The notes beneath the pieces were generated by a model, which ran no database searches, was not told where the DNA came from, and saw only the letters and a list, made by a program, of their open reading frames with translations. The translations under genes and the position numbers were made by a program. A DNA stretch of 64,000 bases, taken from positions 41,257,607 to 41,321,606 of the forward strand of contig NC_053150.1 of NCBI RefSeq assembly GCF_016808335.1, in the 5' to 3' direction. This document shows positions 20,239 through 31,211 of the stretch, one piece after another (position 1 is the stretch's first letter; each line of letters begins with the position of its first letter). The DNA comes from Panicum virgatum. Taxonomy: Eukaryota > Streptophyta > Magnoliopsida > Poales > Poaceae.

Positions 20239-23200
20239 GTGAACTACAAAGCTGGTGGAAAACATTGGGTACTAGATAACGGTTGCTCTCAACATATGAC
20301 CGGCAATGATAGCATGTTCACCTCCCTTGAAGACCCCGGCGATCATGAACATGTCACCTATGGTGATAACTCAAGGGGAAAGGTTTTAGGTTTGGGTAGA
20401 ATAGCAATCTCTAAAGATTTATCTATTTCTAATGTCTTGTTTGTAGAAGCACTTAGTTTTAATCTCATTTCTATTGCTCAATTGTGTGATCTTGGACTAA
20501 CGTGTACCTTTGACAAGAATGGTGTTGTAGTAACTCTTGAAGAAGACAAGTCAATGGTATTCACGGGGTTTAGGCATGGCAACATCTATTTAGTGGATTT
20601 CTCTTCAAAGCAAACAAGCACCATGACATGCCTCTTCACCAAGTCTTCTCTTGGATGGCTTTGGCATAGAAGAATTGCTCATATTGGCATGAGCAACCTC
20701 AAGAAAGCCCACAAGAGAGGGATGATCACCGGCTTGAAGGACGTCACCTTTGACAAGAACAAGCTATGTAAAGCATGTCAAGCCGGGAAGCAAGTTGCAA
20801 CACATCATCCCATCAAGACGATGTTGTCTACCTCCAAGCCGCTCGAGCTACTACACATGGATCTCTTTGGTCCAACTACATACAAGAGCATTGGTGGTAA
20901 CCTCTATTGCCTAGTAATCGTTGATGATTTTTCACGTTACACTTGGGTTATGTTTCTAGGCGATAAGGGTGAAACTCCGGAACTCTTCAAGACATTTGCA
21001 AGAAGAGCTCAAAGGGAGTACAACTCCCCAATTGTGAAGATCCGGAGTGACAACGGCACCGAGTTCAAGAACATGAAGATTGAAGAATGGTGCGATGAAG
21101 AGGGCATCAAGCATGAGTTTTCCGCCACCTACACGCCTCAACAAAATGGAGTGGTGGAAAGAAAGAACAAGACTCTCATCACCCTAGCTAGAGCAATGTT
21201 GGATGATTATGGCACGTCCGAGAAGTTTTGGGCGGAAGCAATCAACACGGCGTGTCATGCATCCAACCGAGTATATCCTCACCGACTCCTCAAGAAAACT
21301 CCATATGAGCTCATCACCGGGAAGAAATCAAATATATCATACTTTCGGGTCTTTGGTTGCAAATGCTTCATCTATAAGAAGAAAAGGCTCGGTAAGTTTG
21401 AAAGTAGATGTGATGAAGGTTTCTTTCTTGGTTATGCATCAAACTCCAAAGCATATAGAGTATTCAATCAAACCTCCGGGTTAGTTGAAGAAACATGTGA
21501 TGTGGAGTTTGATGAATCTAATGGCTCCCAAGAGGAGGTTGTTGGCTATGAGAATGTAGGTGATGAGGAGATTGACGAAGCTTTGAAGAATATGTCTATT
21601 GGGGATATCAAGCCGGAAGAGGTGCATGAAGACAATGATCAAGGGGGAGGACCTTCCTCATCTACACCAAGCACCTCCACGGCGCCCCAAGTGGATGAAG
21701 ATCAAGAAAAAGATGATACACAACCTCAAGAAGATGTGCCAACGCCAACACCCCAAGTTCAAGAACAAGAAGAGCAAAGTGTTCCACCACAAGCACAAGT
21801 CACTCATGATCCACCCCAACAAGCATCCACGCAAGTACCGCTAGTGAAGCATGGTCGCATCTCCAAGGATCATCCAATTGGTCAAATCATTGGTAGTCCA
21901 TCAAAGGGAGTAAGAACTCGCTCTAAACATGCTTCATTTTGCGAATATCACTCGTTTGTTTCTTGTATTGAACCCACTAGCATAGAGGAAGCGCTTGAGG
22001 ACTCGGATTGGGTGATGGCCATGCAAGAAGAATTGAACAACTTCACCCGCAATGAAGTTTGGGTCCTCGAAGCTCCTCCAAAAGACAAGAACATCATCGG
22101 CACCAAGTGGGTCTTTTGGAACAAGCAAGATGAACATGGGGTAGTGGTACGCAACAAAGCAAGACTTGTGGCAAAAGGGTTCTCTCAAGTCGAAGGTTTG
22201 GATTTTGGTGAAACTTTTGCTCCGGTCGCAAGACTTGAAGCTATCCGTATCCTTCTTGCTTACTCTTCACATCATAACATTAAGTTGTATCAAATGGATG
22301 TGAAAAGTGCATTCTTAAATGGCGTTATTAACGAACTTGTTTATGTTGAGCAACCTCCCGGGTTTGAAGATCCGAGGAATCCTAACCATGTTTATAGGTT
22401 GCACAAGGCACTCTATGGGCTCAAACAAGCTCCAAGGGCTTGGTATGAGAGGCTTCGTGACTTCCTAATCATGCAAGGCTTCAAGATCGGGAGGGTGGAC
22501 ACCACGTTGTTCACAAAAGACGTCAACGGGGATCTTTTCATTTGTCAAATTTATGTTGACGATATTATCTTTGGCTCAACTAATGATTTACTAAGCCATG
22601 AGTTTGCTACCATGATGTCTAGGGAATTCGAGATGTCCATGATTGGCGAATTGACCTTCTTCCTTGGTTTTCAAGTCAAACAAATGAAGGAAGGGATATT
22701 CATCCATCAAGAAAAATATACTAAAGATATCTTGAAGAAGTTCAAGATGGATGAGTGCAAGCCAATCAAGACACCCATGGCAACCAATGGGCATCTCGAC
22801 TTGGATGTGGACGGTAAACCGGTTGATCAATCCCTCTATCGTTCTATGATAGGGTCTTTGCTTTACCTTACCGCATCTAGGCCCGATATAATGTTTAGTG
22901 TGTGCTTGTGTGCCCGCTTTCAAGCTAACCCAAAGGAGTCACACCTTTCGGCTGTGAATAGGATCCTTCGGTATCTCAAGCACACTCCTAGCATAGGCTT
23001 GTGGTACCCCAAAGGCGCTAGTTTAGATCTCTTGGGATACTCGGATTCGGATTTTGCCGGAAGCCGTGTGGATCGCAAGAGTACCTCCGGGGGTTGCCAC
23101 TTGCTTGGGCGTTCTCTAGTTTCTTGGTCAAGTAAGAAGCAAAATTCCGTGGCTTTGTCCACCGCGGAAGCGGAATATATAGCGGCCGGTGCATGTTGTG

Positions 23201-23505
23201 CCCAAATCCTATATATGAAGCAAACCCTTTTGGACTTTGGTGTGAAACTAGATAGGATCCCACTCCTTTGTGACAATGAAAGTGCCGTAAAAATTACCAA
23301 GAATCCGGTTCAACACTCTCGCACAAAGCACATTGATATTCACCATCACTTCTTGCGTGATCACGAAGCCAAGGGGGACATTTCCCTTCAAGGTGTGAGA
23401 TCCGAGGAGCAATTGGCGGATATATTCACAAAACCTTTAGACGAGAGTACCTTTGTTAGGCTAAGGAATGAGCTTAATGTGTTAGATGCGGCAAACGTCA
23501 TGTAA
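20239..23505 (+). CDS. Copia pol polyprotein: protease, integrase, reverse transcriptase, RNase H
   Basis: One open frame of about 1088 codons, which begins just after a stop in its own frame, so it has no clear ATG. Domain order is typical Ty1/Copia: a protease active-site region near residue 13 ([11 protein letters not shown], with Asn where the family has Ser or Thr); a GAG-pre-integrase H-H-C-C zinc region (about 145-185); a DDE integrase core ([28 protein letters not shown]); reverse transcriptase (GTKWVF to IYVDDIIFG, about 615-785); and RNase H ([16 protein letters not shown], about 930-1065). It has no internal stop. The frame differs from that of gag by one base. Expressed only as part of a gag-pol product, if at all. 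Confidence 0.92.
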   Translation: MNYKAGGKHWVLDNGCSQHMTGNDSMFTSLEDPGDHEHVTYGDNSRGKVLGLGRIAISKDLSISNVLFVEALSFNLISIAQLCDLGLTCTFDKNGVVVTLEEDKSMVFTGFRHGNIYLVDFSSKQTSTMTCLFTKSSLGWLWHRRIAHIGMSNLKKAHKRGMITGLKDVTFDKNKLCKACQAGKQVATHHPIKTMLSTSKPLELLHMDLFGPTTYKSIGGNLYCLVIVDDFSRYTWVMFLGDKGETPELFKTFARRAQREYNSPIVKIRSDNGTEFKNMKIEEWCDEEGIKHEFSATYTPQQNGVVERKNKTLITLARAMLDDYGTSEKFWAEAINTACHASNRVYPHRLLKKTPYELITGKKSNISYFRVFGCKCFIYKKKRLGKFESRCDEGFFLGYASNSKAYRVFNQTSGLVEETCDVEFDESNGSQEEVVGYENVGDEEIDEALKNMSIGDIKPEEVHEDNDQGGGPSSSTPSTSTAPQVDEDQEKDDTQPQEDVPTPTPQVQEQEEQSVPPQAQVTHDPPQQASTQVPLVKHGRISKDHPIGQIIGSPSKGVRTRSKHASFCEYHSFVSCIEPTSIEEALEDSDWVMAMQEELNNFTRNEVWVLEAPPKDKNIIGTKWVFWNKQDEHGVVVRNKARLVAKGFSQVEGLDFGETFAPVARLEAIRILLAYSSHHNIKLYQMDVKSAFLNGVINELVYVEQPPGFEDPRNPNHVYRLHKALYGLKQAPRAWYERLRDFLIMQGFKIGRVDTTLFTKDVNGDLFICQIYVDDIIFGSTNDLLSHEFATMMSREFEMSMIGELTFFLGFQVKQMKEGIFIHQEKYTKDILKKFKMDECKPIKTPMATNGHLDLDVDGKPVDQSLYRSMIGSLLYLTASRPDIMFSVCLCARFQANPKESHLSAVNRILRYLKHTPSIGLWYPKGASLDLLGYSDSDFAGSRVDRKSTSGGCHLLGRSLVSWSSKKQNSVALSTAEAEYIAAGACCAQILYMKQTLLDFGVKLDRIPLLCDNESAVKITKNPVQHSRTKHIDIHHHFLRDHEAKGDISLQGVRSEEQLADIFTKPLDESTFVRLRNELNVLDAANVM

Positions 23506-24900
23506 GTTGCCATGTCATATAGAAAAATGCATACATATAGGACACTTGTCTAACCACGGTAAGATAGTGATGAGCAAGGGTTTAGCTAGAGGTGGTGGTC
23601 CACTTGTTTTCCTCTAGGCTTGTAGAAAGGCTCATCATGAAGAAGCTTCCCGTGGGTTCAAACTTGACAAGTAGATCTTAATTTCTTGTTATGCATTTCT
23701 TGTCATATAGATGTGCACTTCATGTTTACTATACTTTCGCATGTGGTTGTAGCTTGCATTATCATTGCATGCGTAAGGGTCACAAAGGAGATCACTTGAT
23801 GAAAATGAGACTTGTTTTCATATACAAGATCTTAATTCATAAAAAGTGAAAAGAGCAAAGTGTTAGGTGCGTTATTGCCTAGTGAGCAATGTCATGATGA
23901 GTTTGAAGCTTTCTATCTTCAATATTCCTATGACATAGCTCATACATTTTATTTGGCGCTTTGTCTCTCTTGCGGCTTTTCCTTGTGTTTGAAAAGAAAT
24001 TTATTTAAGCAAGTGTGCTATCCTATTTATTTTGAGGGGTAAAGTCGCCTATGCAAGTCCATTAACTTGAGTTTATTTGAATCTTATAAGTTTATTGGAC
24101 TTAGCATAGAAGAGTGAGCTGAGAGAGGGTTTTCGGGTTCACCGGTTAAACCGACGTTCAATGGAGCATCATCATCGGTTTAACCGGCGTTACTAAGTTT
24201 TGTCTCAGCTCAGTCAAGTTTCAGGCGTTCAACCGGCGTATACAAAAGTCAGAGCATCGGATCAACCGGTGATAGTAAATGCAAATCAGACCTAGCAATC
24301 AACCGATGTTTTGATCTATCAACCGACGAGTACACTCTTGACATCATCGGTTCAACCGGCGTTCAGTTTCAGATCTGCAGAAGCCTCGGGTGAACTACAC
24401 CGACGCAATCAACCGGTGATCAAAACCTAGGCGTCGGATCGACCGGCGTTAAGAAAAATCGTGGGCCCGCCTGTCATATATGTCTCTTGCCCGCGCTGCC
24501 GGCCCCTGTTTCTCTTCTCTCTTCACGCCGCCGCCGCCCGACTCGTTCCCCTCGCGCCGCCGCCTTCCCTCCGCGCCGCCCGCTTGCCCTCAACCTCGCG
24601 CCGCCGTTTGTCTACGCAGCCGCCACCACTCCCGTGCTCGCCTGCACGCTCACCGCGCCGCCCGCGCAACCACTTGCGCCGCCTACGCGCGTAGCTGCTG
24701 CTCCTCACCCGCGCCCGCGCCGCCATCACGCCAGCCGCGCTCGCCTCAGTGCTCCAAGCGCCGCCCGCTCAACCTTGCCAAGCGCCGCCGTGCTCCACGC
24801 CTCCACGCCGCAGCCGCAGCCCCACGCCGCAGCCGCAGTCCCACGCCGCAACAGCACCCGATCAGCGCTCACCAGGTGCTCGACAATTTGCTTGTTCGAG
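23506..24900 (+). other. Copia internal spacer between pol and the extra ORF
   Basis: The first part (23506-24130) is AT-rich with no open frame of note. The stretch 24137-24450 repeats the accggtt / ccgacg words of the LTR in both orientations (for example caccggttaaaccgacgttc near 24139 and caaccgacgag near 24320). From about 24480 the base composition switches to very GC-rich. The sequence is proline/alanine-rich in translation and probably acts as a leader for the ORF starting at 24901. Open frames there have no recognisable domain. Confidence 0.6.
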
Positions 24901-25061
24901 ATGGGTCGCGAAAAGAGAAAGGGAAAAGAAGTTGTGGTCGAGAAGCCCGCTCGCAAGCGGACTCGTGCAGAGAAGGAGGCCGAGAGGGCCGAGATGGTGG
25001 CCAAGGCCGCCGAGGAGCAGGCATCAGGTCGCGCTCGTCCGTTTCAGATCAGGGAGGACCC

Positions 25062-25092
<31 letters not shown>

Positions 25093-27446
25093 ATGGGTAG
25101 AGTCAGAGGTGCCAGGGCCACCAGAGCCGCGACGGCAGCAGCAGCAGAGTCAGATCAGTCAGATACAGCTGCAGATTCAGATTTAGAGGCAGAGCAGTCC
25201 GAGCAGTCTCAGGGGCAGAGCACACAGGAGTCACCGACTCTACGACGGTCTGGCCGCACTCGGCAGACATCCCCAGCAGCAAAGACTTCACCAGCGACCG
25301 AGCGTCGCACTGGACCGAGGACGCGAGGAGGTCACCAGCCACAGGAGCCTCGCAGGTCCACAGCTGCAGCAGCAGCAGCTCGTAGAGCCGAGGCCCTAGA
25401 GGCCGAGCGCGCAGTGTTCCGTATGGACACTGTTGTGCGTCTGGAGCCAGGTGTGCTGCTCCAGAACTTGACCAAGGCCAATGCGGCGAAGGTCAAGAGG
25501 CTCAGGTGGAGTGTTCAGGAGGAGGACTGGTTCCCCGTGACAGCCGAGTCGACCGTAGGTTCTGGACGCTTCTTCAGGCCAGTTTCTACGAGACCTACCA
25601 GAGGCGGGGTCACAGGATCTTCCCGCACAGAGTGCTTGACTGGGTGTCTCTGAGGACAGCCGCAGGGGGAGCAGATGTCAGAGAGCACTTCGCTCACTTC
25701 AGGGGCCTGCCCAGGTTACTCCAGATTGAGCAGAACAGATATATTGAGGACTGGGTCAGAGTCTTCTATGCCACGGCCTGGATTGCTCCCGAGCGTCGAG
25801 CAGTACACTTTGTTTATGGAGGCCAGGTCTTTGGTTTGTCGAGAGCGACGATAGCAGGGATTCTCGGAGTTGACTTAGTTGACGTCTCCCTGCACGAGAT
25901 GGTTTACGGAGATGCAGATCCACCGCGCAGAGCGATGATTGGCGGGATTGCACCTTCTCATGAGGCGATCTCTCAGTGTTTCCGCCAGCCGTTCCCTGCC
26001 TCCTACGCCAGAGTTCCCAGCCTGCTGACCCCAGAGGCATACGCAGTACACATGGCACTCCGGAGGACTTTGCTACCGAGGAGTGGCTACCCAGAGGGGT
26101 TTACAGGACTGCAGCAGCTCCTGCTTCTACACATCCTCACTCACGAGCCGTTTGACATAGTTGACTTTATTCTGGCTGAGATAGAGGATGTGATCACAGA
26201 CGGGATGGGTGTGGTGCGACAGTTTCCCTTTGCACACTGGATCAGCTATATATGTTCTATGATTGTGCCAGCAGAGTCACCCATCAGCGCTCCCTACCGT
26301 CACGACGAGGCTCCCCGGTTCCCAGTTTACCGACCGACAGCTCCACAGGACCGGAGGAGGGGCAGACAGGCAGAGAGAGCTGCTATGGCACAGTTGTCAC
26401 CAGAGGCACAGGCCCGTGTGGCACAGGAGGACGAGGCACTGCTTGCCGCCGAGGCACAGCTTCCCGGAGGAGAGGATGAGATACACTGGTCTGAGCTTGA
26501 GTCAGACTCCTCCGAGGACGTTGAGTACTTTCCTTCAGCTGCCCCAGCCAGTCACGATCACGAGGCAGGAGGTTCAGGAGAGCCAGCACCTCCGACTTCA
26601 GCAGCTGCTACAGTCTCTGAGTCTCAGGTGACTCAGCCGTCCGAGCTCACTTCACTACTACAGCAGCTCGTGACCCAGCAGAGGGAGGACAGACTTGCTC
26701 AGGAGGAGGCCAGGAGAGCCCATGAGGCCCAGATTGCTGCTATACAGAGAGAGGCCGCCCGAGAGCGGGCTGTGACCGAGGAGCGTTTTGTCGGCCTCAT
26801 TGACAGAGTTTCACAGAGGACAGACGCTCAGTTTCAGCAGATGCAGCAGGGGATGATGGCGATGTTCGGGATGATCTCACAGCTTTACTCTCACACCGGA
26901 CTCGCCCCGCAGCAGCCAGGACAGCCAGGCCTTCAGGGTGTTGAAGCACCTCAGCTTGCCGTCACACCAGCTCCTCCTCCTCCAGCTCCTACTGCAGCCC
27001 CAGCTACTACAGCGACACCGGAGACCACGTTCTCGATGTCAGCACTCTTTGGGTCTGCCGGTCGTCCGCTCTTTTCACCACTGCCGGCGACCACACTCTT
27101 TCAGGACTCACCGTCAGCGGTTCAGTCGGTCGCCCTCCCTTCCTCACTTCAGGCAGCACCTTCAGGGGGAGGAGCAGTAGAGGAGTCCCTGCTTCCACAG
27201 TCGACGCAGCCGGCAGCCTCAGCAGTCACCTCTTCAGATATTGATACTTCTTCTGCTGACCCGGTTACAACTTCTACGGATCCTCTACCAGGCAGTGCCA
27301 GCACGAGAGCCTCCACGACAGTCACCCCCCCAGTGAGCTCAGACCCAGACCAGCAGCTTCCGTCTGTCACCGAGGGTGAGAGTTCTCCGTCCGACGACGA
27401 CGACCCGGACCGCTTCGTCGCCGTACCACGACAGCACGACCCGTAG
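24901..27446 (+). pseudogene. Extra ORF of the Sirevirus downstream of pol (Transposase_32-like region, coiled coil), frameshifted
   Basis: From ATG 24901 the first frame gives a basic, RGRG-rich region and low-complexity TAAAA segments. It then passes into a conserved-looking region that continues only in another frame (shift of one base at about 25540-25560). The second frame (to 27446) includes RRFWTLLQASFYETYQRRGH, then an F-x-Y-G-G / G-V-D block like the plant Transposase_32 (plant retrotransposon ORF) family. A Glu/Gln/Ala-rich coiled-coil stretch near 26640-26900 and a Pro/Ser/Thr-rich tail follow. Grass Sireviruses often carry such an 'env-like' ORF here; its function is unknown. I do not see a clear membrane or fusion segment, so an envelope role is not supported. 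Family assignment is tentative. Confidence 0.7.
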
Positions 27447-27466
27447 CTCGCCTTTTGGTGCTTTGA

Positions 27467-27761
27467 TGCCAAAGGGGGAGAGGTGTTAGGGGGAGCACCA
27501 GAGTTAGGGGGAGGGTAGAGCTAGAGAGAGCTCGTAGTTATCAGGACTTTGATTCTTTGTATCACATTTGGTGTTAGTTCATGGATATGTACTTTTGTCG
27601 CTTGAGTATGCCGTGCTTTGAGACATATCTATGAATTTCGTTTGAGCCGTTGAGCTCTTTGGTCCTTCTTTTCGAGTTCGCTTGTGTTTATCCTGCTTTA
27701 TCTTTCTCGCTCTCTCGTCATTTATGTTTGTGTTGTCATCAATCACCAAAAAGGGGGAGAT
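27467..27761 (+). promoter_or_regulatory. Polypurine tracts of the Copia element
   Basis: Purine runs aaagggggagagg (near 27471), ttagggggagcac and ttagggggagggt (27487-27515), and the terminal aaaaagggggaga at 27749-27760 lie immediately upstream of the 3' LTR. Multiple tracts of this kind are a Sirevirus hallmark. The last one abuts the LTR start and is the likely plus-strand primer. Confidence 0.8.
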
Positions 27762-29446
27762 TGTAAGCATCTAGGCCCTCAAGGTATGTTTCGGTGATTA
27801 ATGACAACCATTATTGTGACTAATGAGTTTGTGCAGCTTAATAGATCATTATCGCTCATTTGGTCATATGTCAAAAGAGGCCCCTCAATTTCATTATTCA
27901 AAAAGGCGATCTCGGTATTCAACTCAATTTTATGTCAAGACTAAGGATCTTTCTAGTCCTAAGTGTCATAAGGTTGAGAAGGACACTTAGGTTAGTATAG
28001 GTTTTATAGTTTTGTAGTGATCGCACTATTAAGAGGGGTTAAGGCTAAGTAACTTGAGCATGGACATGGTCATTTGAAAATGGATGCACACTATGGTCAC
28101 TCAGGTTTCTAGAAGTTCAAATAAGTGGTTCTCAAACTATATCTCAAGAATATTTGGATTTCATTCAAGACTCAAATCAGAAAAGACAAAATCAGAAAAA
28201 AGTCTATACACCGGTTTAACCGACGCTCTCAATTTTCTATACGTCGGTTGAACGAAGTCAGCAGAGTCTGGACAAATTCAATACACCGGTTAAACCGACG
28301 TGTTTGAATTTAACATCGGTGCATTGGTCCAGAGTTGGTTTTTCCAGGGAAATTCAAGTTCTATTCACCGGATTAACCGACGCTGTTTGAATCAAGACGT
28401 CGGTGCAATTGACCAGTGAGATGGTTTTTCAGAGGAATTTAAAAGTTGTACTCACCGGTTAAACCGACGATAGGTTTGAGTTAACGTCGGTGCAGTTGTC
28501 CAGAGACTTGATTTTTTAGTGGTTCAGTGGACAACTACACTCACCGGTTAAACCGATGCTACGTCGGTTAATCTGCCCCAGTTGTAACGGCTAGTTTTCA
28601 GAAGAGGCAGTTTACATTCACCGGTTAAACCGGCGATGACAATGGGGGGTACGTCGGATTAACCGGCGCTACGCAGTTTTCTGGCAGCTTTTCTCCAACG
28701 GCTCTATTTGTGTGAGCTGCCTATATATACCCCTCCAATGGGTCATTTCGCCCACTCTTGACACCAGGCAACATCCATACACTCATACTATAGTCAAGAG
28801 CCACATTGAGCTTCATCATTCACATACTTGTGCATTCAATCAATCAAGAAGCAAGATTAAGGACTTGAGTAGAGAGAAGCTAGTGTGCATCCGTTCTTGG
28901 TGATCGGTTCTTGCTCAAGTGAAGGCCTTAGCTTGTTACTCTTGGTGATTGGCATCACCTAGGCGATCTTGGTGATCAAGGTGTTTCTCGCGGAGCTTGC
29001 CAAGGATTGTGGGAGCCCGGAGAAGAAGATTGTACGTGGCTTGATCTCCACCACGCCGGGATGGTGAACAGAGACTCTTAGTGAGCGCCCTCGTCTCGGT
29101 GACTTGGGAGGTGACAATACTCTTTGTGAGTGTCACAACGTGGATTAGGGGTGTGTGCCAACACATCGATACCACGGGAAAAAATCCGGTTGTCTCTTGT
29201 CCATTCCTTTTATTCAAGCATTTTCTTTCATGCAATTTACTCATGTGCTTGACTTAGAGATCATAACTTAGCTCTACCTTGCTAGGCTTTAATTTGTTTT
29301 AGCTCTCTTAGCTTGTGTTAGAAGCTTAGTTATCCGGTTGGTGAATTGGTGCCCTACTAGCATTGCATAGGTTAAGATTGCTTTACTTTGTTTTAGAATT
29401 TGAAAAAGGCCCAATTCACCCCCCTCTTGGTCCATCGATCCTTACA
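27762..29446 (+). repeat. 3' LTR of the Copia element, 1685 bp, complete
   Basis: Begins TGTAAGCATC and ends ATCCTTACA, directly followed by the target duplication gaggt. It contains the same motif array and TATA box as the 5' LTR. Substitutions at 28315 and 28633 remove two of the ten DRE cores. It supplies the 94 bp that the 5' LTR lacks (29353-29446). Confidence 0.95.
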
Positions 29447-29451
29447 GAGGT

Positions 29452-31177
29452 TATGTTTAAATCAGTCATTCAAGCAATCCCAATATATGTTAGGAGCTGT
29501 TTCCGCCTGCCAGCTGCAATTTGTGATAAGATGAGGACAACAATCTCGAATCATTGGTGGGGCATTGAAGAGGGTAAGAAAAAGATGCACTGGCGTTCAT
29601 GGGAATGGCTGACCGCCCCTAAAGCCATGGGTGGCATGGGGTTTTGAGATATGCAAATTTTTAATCAAGCTATGTTGGGCAAACAAGCTTGGAGAATTCT
29701 AACTGTTCCTAATTCGCTTTGTGCGAGAGTGCTCAAAGGGCGCTACTTTTCTTGTTGTTCTTTTTGGGATGCGTCTCAGCCCCGAAGTTCATCTTTCACA
29801 TGGCGCAGCATCATGTATGGTAAGGAACTTTTAATGAAGGGTATCATATGGAGAGTTGGAGATGGGAGAACAATTCGAATAACTAGAGACTACTGGGTTA
29901 ATGATTCCAGCATGCTTAAACTAATTGTCTCCATATCTGATAATTCAAATGTGTATTCTCTTATAGATGGAGCAGCTGGCAGCTGGAATGAAGAGATGGT
30001 TCGAGCTTGTTTCAATGAAGATGATGCTGAAAAGATTTTGCAGATACCTCTGTGCCATACTCCTTGTGAGGATTTCCCAGCTTGGCTACACACTAAGTCA
30101 GGTATCTACACGGTTAAATCAGCTTACTTTTTAGCAATGCTAGAAAGCTTCCATGTCTTTTTGGGTGAAAATGGTAGAGGTGAAACATCTGATCAAAGTA
30201 AAATCTCTAAGTCCTGGAAATGTCTATGGGCAATTCAAGCACCACTTAAAATGAAAATAGTATTATGGAGAATGGCTCATGACTGTCTGCCAACCGGGTC
30301 GCAACTTAAAAAAAGACATATCCTTGATTTTGATGCGTGCTGCTTTTGTGGGCGAGAAGAAACCGTGGAACATGTGTTTTTTATGTGTCATTTTGCTTCT
30401 GAGATATGGCGCCAAGTACGAAAGTGTTTCAATATAAATTATAAGATGCATGCTTCTGCTAATATTAGACATTGGCTTTTTGATTTTTTAGAGGCCGCAG
30501 AGGATCATGAAGCAACAGTTTTTGCAATCACAGTATGGCACATTTGGGAGTCAAGAAATGCAGTTAGAAATGGTGAGAATATGATGCATCCCCAATCCAT
30601 TGCACAACGAGCAGTAGCTTACATAGAGATGTTTCTGTTACACGTGACACAACCAAAAAATCAAAGGTGTGAGTCTAATTTCTCTGTATCTAGATGGACT
30701 CCACCGCCGATTGGTTGGTTGATGCTCAATGTGGATGCTGCTCTTTTTAAAAATCCATCTCGTATTGGCGTGGGTGTAGTAATCCGCGATCACGATGGGG
30801 ATTTCAAAATGGCCTTTTGCAAGGTGATGGATAGGATTAAAGATCCTGAGATGGCTGAAGCTATGGCAGTCCGATGTGCTGTTATTTTTGCGAAGGAAAA
30901 AAATCTTCAACATATTGTTGTTGCATCAGACTGTCATAATATCATCAAGAAGTTACAATCACAAAATCTAGACAGATCTGAAGTTGGTGCTATCATATGT
31001 GATATAAAAAACTTAGTAAGAGAGGTTACATTCTCTTTTATGTATATTCGTCGAAGTTGCAATGAGGCAGCTTATGTAATGGCTAGGCTAGCAGATCAAT
31101 TTTCTGAATCTGTTTGGTGTAATGAAGCTCCGGATGCAATCCGGGCTATCCTTTGTAATGACCTTTATAGTAATTAG
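29452..31177 (+). pseudogene. LINE ORF2, 3' part: end of reverse transcriptase, zinc-binding region and RNase H
   Basis: Continues ORF2 in frame once the Copia element and one gaggt copy are set aside. First comes the C-terminal part of the reverse transcriptase (W-W-G ... K-x-H-W region). Then an in-frame TGA at 29645-29647, where relatives have arginine, consistent with a CGA to TGA change. Next is a zf-RVT block (W-K-x-L-W ... CCFCG-x-E-E-T-V-E-H). Last is an RVT_3-type RNase H with the catalytic D in LNVDAALF, plus E and D in AEAMAVRCA and VASDCHN. The stop is at 31175-31177, followed by the short A-run that ends the LINE. Confidence 0.9.
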
Positions 31178-31211
31178 TATGAAGCTGCCTTTTCAAAAAA
31201 TACCCCAAAAT

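Larger units (their letters stand above)
17852..29446 (+). mobile_element. Sirevirus-type Ty1/Copia LTR retrotransposon, TSD gaggt
   Basis: Perfect 5-bp target duplication gaggt at 17847-17851 and 29447-29451; the element begins TG and ends CA. Order: truncated 5' LTR, C-terminal piece of gag, pol in Copia order (protease, integrase, reverse transcriptase, RNase H), a long spacer, a GC-rich extra ORF downstream of pol, repeated polypurine tracts and a full 3' LTR. An extra ORF after pol and multiple AGGGGGAG tracts are Sirevirus features in grasses. It sits inside the LINE's ORF2. The two LTRs differ at 5 sites in about 1590 bp, so insertion was recent. Deletion of the primer-binding site and gag N-terminus makes it non-autonomous. 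Confidence 0.95.
13722..31195 (+). mobile_element. L1-type LINE retrotransposon, interrupted by a Copia element; TSD of 16 bp
   Basis: The body runs from a 5' UTR through ORF1 (14094-15470) and ORF2 (15467 onward, resumed after the Copia insertion at 29452-31177) to a short A-run at 31195. The flanks carry a 16-bp direct repeat with one mismatch, aaaaataccctaaaat at 13706-13721 and aaaaataccccaaaat at 31196-31211. This is the size and kind made by target-primed reverse transcription. Without the inserted Copia element it is about 5.9 kb, full length for a plant L1. ORF1 is intact. ORF2 carries two nonsense codons and two frameshifts, so the copy cannot move on its own. Confidence 0.92.

Noticed and set aside
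24487..24900. In-frame upstream extension of the Sirevirus extra ORF
   Set aside because: Pro/Ala/Arg low-complexity translation open in three frames; the ATG at 24901 is a better start.
24901..27446. Retroviral-type envelope gene
   Set aside because: No signal peptide, transmembrane or fusion segment could be seen; only position after pol resembles an env gene.
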